From Streptomyces sp. NBC_00459 (lineage in GTDB: Bacteria > Actinomycetota > Actinomycetes > Streptomycetales > Streptomycetaceae), in contig NZ_CP107903.1 in NCBI RefSeq assembly GCF_036013955.1, forward strand, positions 2,108,001 through 2,172,000: a DNA stretch of 64,000 bases, in the 5' to 3' direction. Below the pieces are notes generated by a model that made no database searches, was not told the origin of the DNA, and saw nothing but the letters and a program-made list of their open reading frames with translations. Numbering within the stretch: position 1 is the stretch's first letter; each line of letters starts with the position of its first letter. The position numbers were made by a program, and so were the translations under genes. This document shows positions 26,341 to 34,628 of this stretch, piece by piece.

Positions 26341-27635
26341 GTGAGCCTCCCTGCGCCCGCGCCGCGTGCCACCTCTCGGTCGGCCGTGTCGGCGCTGTCG
26401 ATCTTTGTGTGCAGGGTAGGCGTCCAGCCGACGTCGGCCGTGAGATCGCGCTCGCTGCCCGAGTTGTAGGCGTTGTAGATGGTCAGAAGATCGACCGGGA
26501 AGCCGTTGAAGAGGGTGCCGGTCTGGTGCAGGGCGGTGCCGTTCCAGCTCTTGACCAGGTCGGAGGCCTCGACGTGCCCCGGGGTGGTGAAGGCGTTGTT
26601 CTCGGCGTACACGGCGGACTCGGTGGAGACGCCGAGGGAGTAGCGGTAGTCGTCGCCGTGGTCGACCAGGTAGCGGTTGTTGTAGACGTGCACCTGTCCG
26701 AAGCGGACGCGCGGGGCGCGCTGGGTCACCGAGCGGAACTCGTTGTGGTGCAGGGTGACGCGGAGTCTCCCGCGGTCACCGGTGGCCGTGTCGCCGCTGC
26801 CGATGAGCATCGCCTTGTCGTGGTCGGCGAACCGGCTCCAGGAGACGGTGACCAGGTCGGAGGCGTTGGTGATGTCCAACAGGCCGTCGTGGCGCAGGTA
26901 GTTGCGGGCGAAGTAGGTGGGCTCGTCGGCGTCGGGGTGGCCCTTGTCGGAGGCGGTGACGTGGTCGACCCACACATGGGTGGCGCCGTTCAGCCAGATG
27001 GTGTCGTAGGCCGTCTTCCAGTCGCCCAGGCCACCGGAGTTGGGCTGCCAGACGGGGAAGCAGTCGTAGGCGTCCCGGAGTTCGAGGTTGCGGACGATCA
27101 CGTTGTCCGCGTTCCTGACCTGGAGGCTCGCCCCCTTGAGGACGGCGCCCGAACCGAGCCCGACGATGGTCGTGTTGGACCCGACGGGCAGCACGACCCG
27201 CTCGGCCTGCCGGGCCGCCGCGACCTGCCTGGCCTCCTCCTGCGTGCCGCTCGGCCTGGTGGAACCCCAGGTGCGGGGGTCGTACGCGGCGAGGTACTTC
27301 TTCACGGTGTAGCCGGTGCCGTCCGCGTAGTCGCGGCAGCCCAGGTGAGCGCCATCGTCGTCCGTGTTGGCGTCGATCGTCCCCGCGACCCGGATGATCT
27401 TCGGGGTGGCGCTGCCGCCGGCGAGGGCGCGGACGAGTTCGGCGCGGCTGCGTACGGTGAACACGTGGGCGTCGTCCGCCGCCGCGCCGCCGGTGGTGCC
27501 GCCGTCGGCGGCGGCCCAGCCGTCGTTCGCGGGCAGGGTGTCGCGGCTGATGTCACGGGCATCGGCACCGGCCGGGGTGCTCAGGACGGCACCCAACAGG
27601 CCGATGGTGGCGGCGACCTGGAGAAGGCGTCTCAT
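26337..27635 (-). CDS. Secreted pectate lyase, polysaccharide lyase family 1 (coupled to importer genes)
   Basis: A 432-residue PL1 lyase starting at ATG 27635, overlapping the permease stop (ATGA), and ending in an ATGA overlap with the oxidoreductase start. The signal peptide (LLQVAATIGLLGAVLSTPAG) ends near residue 25. The PL1 beta-helix has DGWAAADGGTTGG, HVWVDHVTASDKGH and RAPRVRFGQVHVYNN with the catalytic arginine. It resembles the lyase at 17056-18375 in layout, including a CRDYADGTGY insert near the N-terminus. It is unusual that a secreted lyase sits in the middle of a tightly coupled transport/catabolic operon. Confidence 0.92.
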   Translation of the reverse strand: MRRLLQVAATIGLLGAVLSTPAGADARDISRDTLPANDGWAAADGGTTGGAAADDAHVFTVRSRAELVRALAGGSATPKIIRVAGTIDANTDDDGAHLGCRDYADGTGYTVKKYLAAYDPRTWGSTRPSGTQEEARQVAAARQAERVVLPVGSNTTIVGLGSGAVLKGASLQVRNADNVIVRNLELRDAYDCFPVWQPNSGGLGDWKTAYDTIWLNGATHVWVDHVTASDKGHPDADEPTYFARNYLRHDGLLDITNASDLVTVSWSRFADHDKAMLIGSGDTATGDRGRLRVTLHHNEFRSVTQRAPRVRFGQVHVYNNRYLVDHGDDYRYSLGVSTESAVYAENNAFTTPGHVEASDLVKSWNGTALHQTGTLFNGFPVDLLTIYNAYNSGSERDLTADVGWTPTLHTKIDSADTADREVARGAGAGRLT

Positions 27636-28531
27636 CCCTTCACCGCCCCCGCGCTGAAGCCGGTGATCAGCCACTTCTGGATGAAGGCGAAGACGATGAC
27701 CACGGGTACGGCGGCGATGATGCCGCCCGCCGCGAGGGCGCCCAGGTCGACGCTGTCCGCGCTCATCAGGGTGTTGAGGCCGACCGGGATGGTCTGCTTG
27801 CCCTGGTCGCTGAGGAACATCAGGGCGAACAGGAAGTGGTTCCAGGAGTGCACGAAGGCGAAGGAGCCGACGGCGATCAACCCGGGCCGCAGCAACGGCA
27901 GTACGACGATGCGGAACGCGGTGAAGCGGTTGCAGCCGTCGACCCAGGCGGCCTCTTCCAGGGTGTACGGCACGTTCTTGATGAAGCCGCTGATGAGGAT
28001 CATCGACAGCGGGAGCTGGAAGACCGTCTCGGCGATGATGACCGCGCCCAGTGAGTTGATCATCTGGAGCTGGGCGAAGATCTGGAACAGCGGCACCAAC
28101 AGCAGGGCGCCCGGCACGAACTGGGAGCAGAGCAGGGCCAGCATGAAGGCGCGCTTGACCTTGAAGTCGAAGCGGGCGAGGGCGTAGCCGCCGGCGAGGG
28201 CGACGAGCGTCGTCATCACCAGCGTGGCGAGGCCGACGAGGATGCTGTTCTCGAAGTACGTGCCGAAGGCCCGCTCGGTCCACACCTTGTCGAAGTGGTC
28301 GAAGGTCATCGGCCAGGGGACCAGGGAGGTCGAACCGGCCGGACGCAGCGCGAAGAGGAGGATCCAGTAGAAGGGGATGAGGGTGAAGACGAGGTAGATC
28401 CCGAGGGGCAGGTAGATCTGCCAGCGCGGGGCCTCGTCCCAGGCGCGTCGCTGCTTCCTGGTCGGGCGCGGCGGCTCGGGAACGTCGTCCACGGGCGTGG
28501 GCACGATCACGGTGGCTTCCTTGGTGATCAC
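27632..28531 (-). CDS. Carbohydrate ABC transporter permease (MalG/LplC type)
   Basis: One of two membrane subunits of the importer. The 299-residue protein starts at GTG 28531 inside a GTGA overlap with the first permease gene. It has six membrane helices and the ATPase-contact EAA loop (EEAAWVDGCNRFTAFRIVVL) at about residue 190. A long charged cytoplasmic N-terminus (about 35 residues) precedes the first helix. It ends in an ATGA overlap with the PL1 lyase. Confidence 0.93.
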   Translation of the reverse strand: MITKEATVIVPTPVDDVPEPPRPTRKQRRAWDEAPRWQIYLPLGIYLVFTLIPFYWILLFALRPAGSTSLVPWPMTFDHFDKVWTERAFGTYFENSILVGLATLVMTTLVALAGGYALARFDFKVKRAFMLALLCSQFVPGALLLVPLFQIFAQLQMINSLGAVIIAETVFQLPLSMILISGFIKNVPYTLEEAAWVDGCNRFTAFRIVVLPLLRPGLIAVGSFAFVHSWNHFLFALMFLSDQGKQTIPVGLNTLMSADSVDLGALAAGGIIAAVPVVIVFAFIQKWLITGFSAGAVKG

Positions 28532-29463
28532 TTGTTCTCCCCTCCGAACTTGCTCAGCCGCAGGTAGACGATCGAGAAGAAGAGCAGGATCACGAACGCG
28601 ACCGTGGTGAGGGCCGACGCGTAGCCGAAGTTATGGGCGTCGACGCTGGTGTTGGCGATGTAGAGCGGGAGTGTCGTGGTCTCGCCGGCCGGTCCGCCGC
28701 CCGTGAGGGTGTAGAGGAGGTCGACGTTGTTGAACTCCCAGACCGCGCGCAGCAGCGTGGACAGGACGATGGCGTCCTTGAGGTGCGGCAGTGTGATGTG
28801 CCAGAACTGCTTGATCCGGCTGGCGCCGTCGACCTCGGCGGCCTCGTACAGGTCCTTCGAGACGGACTGGAGGTCGGCGAGGATGAGGATGGCGAAGAAG
28901 GGCACGCCTCTCCACAGGTCGGCGACGATCGCCGCCGGGAACACGGTGGAGGTGTCCGACAGCCAGCTGGTGCCGTACGTTCCGATGCCCGCGTCGGCGA
29001 GGTAACGGGTGATGCCTGTCTGGGAGTTGTAGAGCAGTACCCAGATCGCGGAGGTGAGCACGCCCGAGACGGCCCAGGGCGAGAAGACCAGCGCGCGGCC
29101 GATCGACCGCCCCACGAAGGTCTGGTTGACGATCAGCGCGAGCGCCAGACCGAACATCAGCTGCAGGCCGACCTCGACGACGACCCACTTACCGCTGAAG
29201 ACCAGCGTGTCCCAGAACTGGGGGTCGTCGGTGAAGGCGTGCGTGAAGTTGTCGAAACCCGCGAAGCCGTTGCGCCACGGCTTGGTGGGGTTGAAGTTCT
29301 GCAGGCTGTAGTAGAAGACGCTGATGACCGGGTAGGCGATGAAGCCCACCATGAGCAGGGCTGCCGGTGCGATCAGCAGATAGGGGAGCCTTCGCGGCGT
29401 CGCGGAGGCACGCCGCCGCCGGGGAGGCGCGGGCGGTTTCGCCACGACTGCGGCTTGGGCCAT
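28528..29463 (-). CDS. Carbohydrate ABC transporter permease (MalF/UgpA type)
   Basis: The other membrane subunit, 311 residues, starting at ATG 29463 (the open frame continues upstream without support). It has a basic Pro/Arg-rich N-terminus, six membrane helices and the EAA loop YEAAEVDGASRIKQFWHITL at about residue 205. With the next gene it forms a permease pair; the binding protein is probably the lipoprotein at 19329-20666. The start lies 100 bases downstream of the IlvD-type gene. Confidence 0.93.
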   Translation of the reverse strand: MAQAAVVAKPPAPPRRRRASATPRRLPYLLIAPAALLMVGFIAYPVISVFYYSLQNFNPTKPWRNGFAGFDNFTHAFTDDPQFWDTLVFSGKWVVVEVGLQLMFGLALALIVNQTFVGRSIGRALVFSPWAVSGVLTSAIWVLLYNSQTGITRYLADAGIGTYGTSWLSDTSTVFPAAIVADLWRGVPFFAILILADLQSVSKDLYEAAEVDGASRIKQFWHITLPHLKDAIVLSTLLRAVWEFNNVDLLYTLTGGGPAGETTTLPLYIANTSVDAHNFGYASALTTVAFVILLFFSIVYLRLSKFGGENK

Positions 29464-29563
29464 GACTGTTCTCCGTTCTCGGTACGTCGTGCGTGCGTTG
29501 TGCCTGCGTCGTTCGGGAAGCGCTTTCTCCTTGTGCAGGGGTGTGCGCTGTCGGGCTCCGCGG
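29464..29563 (-). promoter_or_regulatory. Intergenic region with AAGCGCTT palindrome
   Basis: This 100-base gap between the dehydratase and permease genes holds GAAGCGCTTTC (core AAGCGCTT, 29519-29526), a shape typical of LacI-family operators. It may carry a secondary promoter for the transport genes. No clear -35/-10 was found. Confidence 0.35.
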
Positions 29564-31303
29564 TCAGCCCGCGTACGGGTCGCGCACCTTGCCCGGCCTG
29601 GCCAGGAACTCGAAGTCGCAGCCGGTGTCGGCCTGCGTGATCTGCTCGTTGTAGAGCGCGCCGTAACCGCGCTCGTACCGTTCGGCCGGCGGCGTCCACT
29701 CCGCCCGCCTGCGCGCCAACTCGTCGTCGTCCACGTTGAGTCGAAGCGACCGCTGCTCGACGTCAAGGGTGATGGTGTCGCCGGTGCGGACGAGCGCGAG
29801 CGGCCCGCCGACATGCGACTCGGGTGCCACGTGCAGCACGCATGTGCCGTAACTGGTCCCGCTCATCCGGGCGTCGGAGATCCGCACCATGTCCCGCACG
29901 CCCTGCTTGAGCAGGTGGTCGGGGATGGGCAGCATCCCGTACTCGGGCATGCCCGGGCCGCCCTTGGGACCGGAGCCGCGCAGCACCAGGACCGTGTCGG
30001 CGGTGATGCCCAACTCCGGGTCGTTGATGGTGCGTTGCATGGTCCGGTAGTCGTCGAAGACAACCGCGCGACCGGTGTGCTTGAGCAGGTGCGGCTCGGC
30101 GGAGATGTGCTTGATGACCGCACCGTCAGGACAGAGGTTGCCGCGCAGGACGGCGACCCCGCCCTCGTTCGCGACCGGCTTGTCGCGCGGGCGGATCACC
30201 TCGTCGTTGTGCACCTGCGCGCCGTCGAGCTGCTCGCGCATGCTGTCGAACGAGACCGTCGGCCGGTCCAGATGCAGCAGGTCGGTGATCCGGGAGAGGA
30301 ACCCGGGCAGGCCGCCGGCGAAGTGGAAGTCCTCCATGAGGTACGTCTGGCCGCCGGGCCGTACGTTGGCCAGCACCGGAACGGTCCGCGCGATGCGGTC
30401 GAAGTCGTCGAGGGTGAGCCGGACGCCGGCCCGGCCCGCCATGGCGATCAGATGGATCACGGCGTTGGTGGAGCCGCCGAGGCCGAGGACGGTGGTGACG
30501 GCGTCGGTGAAGGCGTCGGCGGTGAGGATGTCGCTCAACTTGCGGTCCTGGTGCACCAGTTCGACGATCCTGATCCCCGAAGCGGCGGCCATCCGGTCGT
30601 GCCCGGAGTCGACGGCGGGGATGCTGGACGCCCCCGGCACGGTCACCCCGAGTGCCTCGGCGGCGGCGGTGAGCGTGGACGCCGTCCCCATGGTCATGCA
30701 GTGCCCGGGGGAACGGGCGAGCCCACTCTCCAGTTCCGTCATCTCGCAGTCACCGATGAGCCCGGCACGCTTGTCGTCCCAGTACTTCCACATGTCGGTG
30801 CCGGAGCCGAGGATCTCGTTGCGCCAGTGCCCGGGCAGCATGGGCCCGGCGGGCACGAAGACCGCGGGCAGATCGACGGACGCGGCGCCCATGAGCAGGG
30901 CGGGCGTGGACTTGTCGCAGCCGCCCATCAGGACGGCTCCGTCGACCGGGTACGAACGCAGCAGCTCCTCCGTCTCCATGGCGAGGAGGTTGCGGTAGAG
31001 CATGGGGGTCGGCTTCTGGAAGGTCTCGCTGAGTGTGGAGACCGGGAACTCCAGGGGGAATCCGCCCGCCTGCCAGACACCCCGCTTCACGGCCTGCGCC
31101 CGGTCACGGAGGTGCACATGACAGGGATTGATGTCCGACCAGGTGTTGAGGATCGCGATGACGGGCTTGCCGAGGTGCTCCTCGGGGAGGTAGCCGAGCT
31201 GACGGGTACGGGCCCGGTGACTGAAGGAACGCAGCCCGTCGGTGCCGTACCACTGGTGGCTTCTCAGCTCTTCCGGCGCCTTTCGCGCCCGGTCGGGCTT
31301 CAT
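29564..31303 (-). CDS. IlvD/Edd-family sugar-acid dehydratase (arabinonate/galactonate type)
   Basis: An iron-sulfur dehydratase that converts an aldonate to its 2-keto-3-deoxy form. The 579-residue protein starts at ATG 31303, sharing ATGA with the DHDPS-like gene. Cluster ligands and active-site motifs are visible: NTWSDINPCH, LMGGCDKSTPALLMGAAS, GHCMTMGTASTL, GGSTNAVIHL, and KGGPGMPEYG followed by RISDARMSGTSYG. The sequence pattern (QEWYG-like start, PCH in place of the branched-chain enzyme's motif) fits the L-arabinonate/D-galactonate dehydratase clade and not biosynthetic dihydroxyacid dehydratase. Pairing with a DHDPS-family enzyme supports a Weimberg- or De Ley-like route. Confidence 0.88.
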   Translation of the reverse strand: MKPDRARKAPEELRSHQWYGTDGLRSFSHRARTRQLGYLPEEHLGKPVIAILNTWSDINPCHVHLRDRAQAVKRGVWQAGGFPLEFPVSTLSETFQKPTPMLYRNLLAMETEELLRSYPVDGAVLMGGCDKSTPALLMGAASVDLPAVFVPAGPMLPGHWRNEILGSGTDMWKYWDDKRAGLIGDCEMTELESGLARSPGHCMTMGTASTLTAAAEALGVTVPGASSIPAVDSGHDRMAAASGIRIVELVHQDRKLSDILTADAFTDAVTTVLGLGGSTNAVIHLIAMAGRAGVRLTLDDFDRIARTVPVLANVRPGGQTYLMEDFHFAGGLPGFLSRITDLLHLDRPTVSFDSMREQLDGAQVHNDEVIRPRDKPVANEGGVAVLRGNLCPDGAVIKHISAEPHLLKHTGRAVVFDDYRTMQRTINDPELGITADTVLVLRGSGPKGGPGMPEYGMLPIPDHLLKQGVRDMVRISDARMSGTSYGTCVLHVAPESHVGGPLALVRTGDTITLDVEQRSLRLNVDDDELARRRAEWTPPAERYERGYGALYNEQITQADTGCDFEFLARPGKVRDPYAG

Positions 31304-32214
31304 ATCGACCATCCGGCGGCTATCTCGGCGATCTCGGCACGCTCGTCCTCGGGCAGCGCGCGGCTCGGCGGGCGGACGTCGCGGCGGCACAGGCCGAGTG
31401 AGGCGAGGGCCTCCTTGACGACGGTCACGTTGTTCGCGGAGGCGTTCGCGCCGCGCAGCTCCTCGAAGCGGCGGATCTGCTCCCAGACCTTCATGGCGCC
31501 CGGGAAGTCCCCCGACCGAAGCGCCTCGATCATGTTCAGCGAGACCGCCGGGGCGACGTTCACCAGCCCGGAGGTGAAGCCGGTGGCGCCGGCCGAGAAG
31601 TAGGAGGGCGCGTAGGGCTCGGCGAGCCCGGCCACCCACACGAAGCGTTCGAGCCCGGCGTCCCGCGCGAAGGCGGCGAAGCGAGCGGCATCGGGGACGG
31701 CGTACTTCACGCCGATGACGTTCGGGCAGACATCGGCGAGCTCGGCGAGCCTGAGGCCGCTCAGCGTGGCGTTGCGGATGTACGGGACGACCCCGAGTTC
31801 GGGCACGGCCTCGGCGATGGCCCGGTGGTAGTCGACCCAGCCGCCCTCCGAGACGTACGGGTGGATGGGCTGATGGACCATCACCATCGCGGCCCCGCTG
31901 TCCCGGGCGTGCCGGGCGGCTGCCACGGCGGTCGGTACGTCGTGGCCGACGCCGACGAGGATCACGGACCGGTCGCCGACCTCGTCGACGGTCAACTCGG
32001 TGACGAGGCGCCGCTCTTCGGGGGTCAGGGTGTAGAACTCACCCGTGTTGCCGTTCGGTGTGAGGGTGGTGATGCCGCCGTCGACCAGTCGGCGCAGCAG
32101 GGCCCGGTGGGCGGGCCGGTCGACGGTGCCGTCCTCGGCGAACGGAGTCACCGGGATCGCCACCACATCGGCCAGGGCCGCCCGTTGGGCCTCGAACGCC
32201 ACGCCGCTCATCAC
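31300..32214 (-). CDS. DHDPS-superfamily lyase (2-keto-3-deoxy sugar-acid aldolase or dehydratase)
   Basis: A class I (Schiff-base) enzyme of the DapA/KDG aldolase superfamily, 304 residues. Motifs: NGNTGEFYTLTPEERR (in place of the GTTGE of DapA) and Schiff-base Lys in VIGVKYAVPD. The unusual GNTGEF motif is shared with dehydratases acting on keto-deoxy sugar acids. Start: GTG 32214 or ATG 32211; both overlap the regulator stop (GTGATGA), so translation is coupled either way. Directly followed by the IlvD-type dehydratase, it probably handles the 2-keto-3-deoxy acid that enzyme makes. The choice between aldolase (to pyruvate) and dehydratase (to alpha-ketoglutarate semialdehyde) is not settled by sequence alone. 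Confidence 0.88.
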   Translation of the reverse strand: MMSGVAFEAQRAALADVVAIPVTPFAEDGTVDRPAHRALLRRLVDGGITTLTPNGNTGEFYTLTPEERRLVTELTVDEVGDRSVILVGVGHDVPTAVAAARHARDSGAAMVMVHQPIHPYVSEGGWVDYHRAIAEAVPELGVVPYIRNATLSGLRLAELADVCPNVIGVKYAVPDAARFAAFARDAGLERFVWVAGLAEPYAPSYFSAGATGFTSGLVNVAPAVSLNMIEALRSGDFPGAMKVWEQIRRFEELRGANASANNVTVVKEALASLGLCRRDVRPPSRALPEDERAEIAEIAAGWSI

Positions 32215-32876
32215 TGACCGTCCTCTCCCTGGACCTCGGACTCCCCGGCGGGGAAGGCCCGTTGCACGAACGACTCGATATGGGCGTGCAGGGCGCGCGC
32301 CGCGCCGTCGGAGTCACCGTCGAGGGCGAGCCGCAGGATCTCCCGGTGCTCGTCCGCCTCCCGTTCCCAGGAGGGGTTGGCGGCCCAGGCGACGGCGGAG
32401 ACCAGGGCGGCCTGGTCGCGCACCTCGTCGAGCATCCGGCCGAGCAGCGGATTGCCGCACCGGACGTACAGCGAGCGGTGGAACTCCCGGTTGGCCAGGG
32501 AGCGTTCGGCGGTGTCGGTGGCCTCGTCGGCCCGGGTGAGCGCATCCCGTGCGGCGTCGAGCGAGGCTCCTCTGCGCACGGAACGCTTGAGGGCCTCCGG
32601 CTCCAGCAGCAGCCGTACGTCGTAGACCTCGCGCGCCATGTCCGCGTCCACCATGCGCACCGTGACGCCCTTGTACTGGTTCATCACGACGAGCCCGGTT
32701 CCGGCCAGCGTCTTGAGCGCCTCGCGCACCGGGGTCTTCGACACCCCGAACTGTGCGGCGAGCTCGGTCTCGACCAGGGCCTGACCCGGCGTCAACTGCC
32801 CGGTGAGGATGCGGTGTTTGATCCCCTCCAGCACGAACTGCGTGCGGGACGGGATCGGCGTGGGCACAGAGGTCAT
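32211..32876 (-). CDS. GntR-family (FadR/FCD) transcriptional regulator of the pectin genes
   Basis: A winged-helix regulator that probably senses a sugar acid. The 221-residue protein starts at ATG 32876 (GAGAGG ribosome site). The N-terminal HTH (about 15-75) contains VETELAAQFGVSKTPVREAL; the C-terminal FCD ligand domain (about 85-205) contains EFHRSLYVRCGNPLLGRML with the metal/ligand-binding histidines. It heads the 16-gene minus-strand run and overlaps its first enzyme gene, so it is the natural regulator of the set. A palindrome in its own upstream region may be its operator. Confidence 0.92.
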   Translation of the reverse strand: MTSVPTPIPSRTQFVLEGIKHRILTGQLTPGQALVETELAAQFGVSKTPVREALKTLAGTGLVVMNQYKGVTVRMVDADMAREVYDVRLLLEPEALKRSVRRGASLDAARDALTRADEATDTAERSLANREFHRSLYVRCGNPLLGRMLDEVRDQAALVSAVAWAANPSWEREADEHREILRLALDGDSDGAARALHAHIESFVQRAFPAGESEVQGEDGQ

Positions 32877-33063
32877 GCGTGCCTCTCGGATCTTGACGGA
32901 CCTGACCCATCGGATCAGATCTCGCGTATCGGATCTCACATATCGCGTCTCATATATGACGTACGAAGTACGACGGCTTGAAGGTAGGAGGGGTGCCGTG
33001 TTTCGTCAACGCTTCCGACAAAGAAAGTAAAGAAGACGCATGATTCGGGGGCCGCCGCGTGGG
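32877..33063. promoter_or_regulatory. Control region of the pectin operon with TCATATATGA palindrome
   Basis: This 187-base gap is unusually AT-rich for the window. It contains the perfect palindrome TCATATATGA (32950-32959), followed by the interrupted repeat CGTAC-GAA-GTACG (32960-32972). Two related TATCG/ATC-C repeats (32917-32945) lie closer to the regulator gene. These are good candidates for GntR (FCD) binding sites in the promoter of the long operon. Confidence 0.55.
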
Positions 33064-33816
33064 TCAGATGAGCTTCGTGGTGCCTTCGTACGCGGTGTCG
33101 GTGGGCCCGCCGAAGACGGCGGCGGCACGGTCGGTGGCCGCGTCGGGAGTGAGCGTGGGACCGACATGGGTGACGAGCAGCGAAGCCGCCCCCTTCGCGT
33201 ACGCGCCGGCGTCCTCCGGTGTCAGATGCACCTGTTCGCCATCGCCATCACCATGCCTGTCGATGTCGGCCTCACACAGGAACAGGTCGGCGCCCCGGGC
33301 GAGTTCACCGAGCGCGTCACAGGGTCCGGTGTCCCCGGAGTACGCGAGCACTTTCCCCTGCGACTCGGCACGCAGCCCGTACGCCTCCATGCCGTGGGAG
33401 ACGGCACGGGTCGTCAGACGCAGGTTCCAGTGCCGGACGGTGTGGCCGTCGTACAGCGGCCTGAAGTCGAGGATTCCGCTCAGGAAGCCGAGGTTGGGCT
33501 GCCCGAAGAACCCGGCGAGCCGACGCGCGCACTCACGCGGCGCGTAGACGGGAATCGGCGCGGGCGGGGTGAGCCCGCCGTACGCGAAGCCGTACACGGC
33601 GGCGAGCAGATCGGCGTTGTGGTCGGCGTGCAGATGGGAGATCCAGATCGCGGTGAGCCGTGCGGGATCGGTGTGCCTCTGCAACTCCGCGAAGGTGCCG
33701 GGCCCGGCGTCCACCCATACCTCGGCACCGCCGCCGCGCACCAGATAGCCGGAGCAGGGGCGCCCCGGCTCGGGATGCGGAGAGGCGGTGCCGAGGACGG
33801 TGAGGCTCAGGGGCAT
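33064..33816 (-). CDS. Metallo-beta-lactamase-fold hydrolase (RNase Z/phosphodiesterase-like)
   Basis: A 250-residue zinc hydrolase. It has the metal-binding motif SHLHADHNADL, an upstream GTASPHPEPGRPCSGYL start typical of RNase Z-like enzymes, the second-half histidine in AVSHGMEAYGLR and Asp in YSGDTGPCDALGELARG, and a C-terminal THVGPT. The substrate is not identifiable; it lacks the exosite arm of tRNA-processing RNase Z. It is a single gene ending next to the pectin control region. Confidence 0.88.
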   Translation of the reverse strand: MPLSLTVLGTASPHPEPGRPCSGYLVRGGGAEVWVDAGPGTFAELQRHTDPARLTAIWISHLHADHNADLLAAVYGFAYGGLTPPAPIPVYAPRECARRLAGFFGQPNLGFLSGILDFRPLYDGHTVRHWNLRLTTRAVSHGMEAYGLRAESQGKVLAYSGDTGPCDALGELARGADLFLCEADIDRHGDGDGEQVHLTPEDAGAYAKGAASLLVTHVGPTLTPDAATDRAAAVFGGPTDTAYEGTTKLI

Positions 33817-33895
33817 GCGGGGAGCGTACGGGGCGGCGCGGGCAGGCGTACGGGGATTCGGAGGCCGTGCAGGCAGGGGCCGTCCCCGCCCCCGG

Positions 33896-34486
33896 TCAGG
33901 CCGCCGTCCACCCCGGATCCCGCCCGCTGAGCCCGATCACCCGGTCCAGCAGCGGCGCGTCGTCCGGCACGGGGACGACCGGACCGAAGATTCCGTCCCC
34001 GCCGTTCTGCTCGGCCGCGGCGGCCAGGAAACCGTACGCCGCCTCCACCGCGGCCGGATCGGGCTCGTACTCCTGCCCGGTGGCGCGGGCCAGGTCCCAG
34101 CCGTGGACGACGAGTTCGTCGGCCGCGACGGCCGCGGCGACCGCGCCCGGCAGGGTCACACCGCCGGCGCGGGTCTCGCCGGTCCAGGCGGCCGGGTCGC
34201 GCCAGGCGTCGGCGAGTTCGTCGAGCGCCTTCGGCAGGGTCTCGCGCCAGTCGGCCGCGATGTCCGGCACGGAGGAGTCCGGGCCGGTGTCCGTCGTCGC
34301 GCCGAGGTCCTTGCGCGCGGCGTCACGGAAGGCTACGGACAGCCCGGCGACGTGCCCCAGCAGATTGCGCACGGCGTACGCCGGACACGCGGTCCCGGCC
34401 GCGAGCTGCTGGTCGGTCACCCGCTCGGCGAGCCGGGCCACGGTCCTGGCCTGCGGTCCGAGGTCGAGGGTCGTCTGGTCGGTCAT
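33896..34486 (-). CDS. TIGR03086-family metal-binding, mycothiol-dependent-type protein
   Basis: A 196-residue member of the DinB/mycothiol-dependent maleylpyruvate isomerase superfamily, four-helix bundle. Visible are NLLGHVAGLSVAFRDAARKD (first metal histidine), AADWRETLPKALDELADAW and ELVVHGWDLARATGQEYEPD, the conserved second metal site. Members use mycothiol in detoxification or thiol transfer; the substrate is unknown. The start at ATG 34486 (GAGGAGAAGCC before it) was chosen over a long upstream frame. It is divergent from the MFS gene. Confidence 0.88.
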   Translation of the reverse strand: MTDQTTLDLGPQARTVARLAERVTDQQLAAGTACPAYAVRNLLGHVAGLSVAFRDAARKDLGATTDTGPDSSVPDIAADWRETLPKALDELADAWRDPAAWTGETRAGGVTLPGAVAAAVAADELVVHGWDLARATGQEYEPDPAAVEAAYGFLAAAAEQNGGDGIFGPVVPVPDDAPLLDRVIGLSGRDPGWTAA

Positions 34487-34628
34487 CGGCTTCTCCTCAA
34501 GGCTGGTCGGCACTCCGGGCGGTAGACCGATGCCGTACGCGAAACTCATCGCCCGTCCCTCCGCGTCCGCGTTCCTAAGGCACCTGCCCGATCCCCTCAC
34601 CCGCCCCTTAGCCCCACGATGACCAGGC

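Noticed and set aside
29564..31303. Biosynthetic dihydroxyacid dehydratase (ilvD)
   Set aside because: Sequence pattern and coupling to a DHDPS-family enzyme, a GntR regulator and sugar transport genes fit the sugar-acid clade.
29462..31603. Long plus-strand open frame opposite the dehydratase gene
   Set aside because: It is a high-GC shadow with no family motifs; the minus-strand frame has complete iron-sulfur dehydratase motifs.
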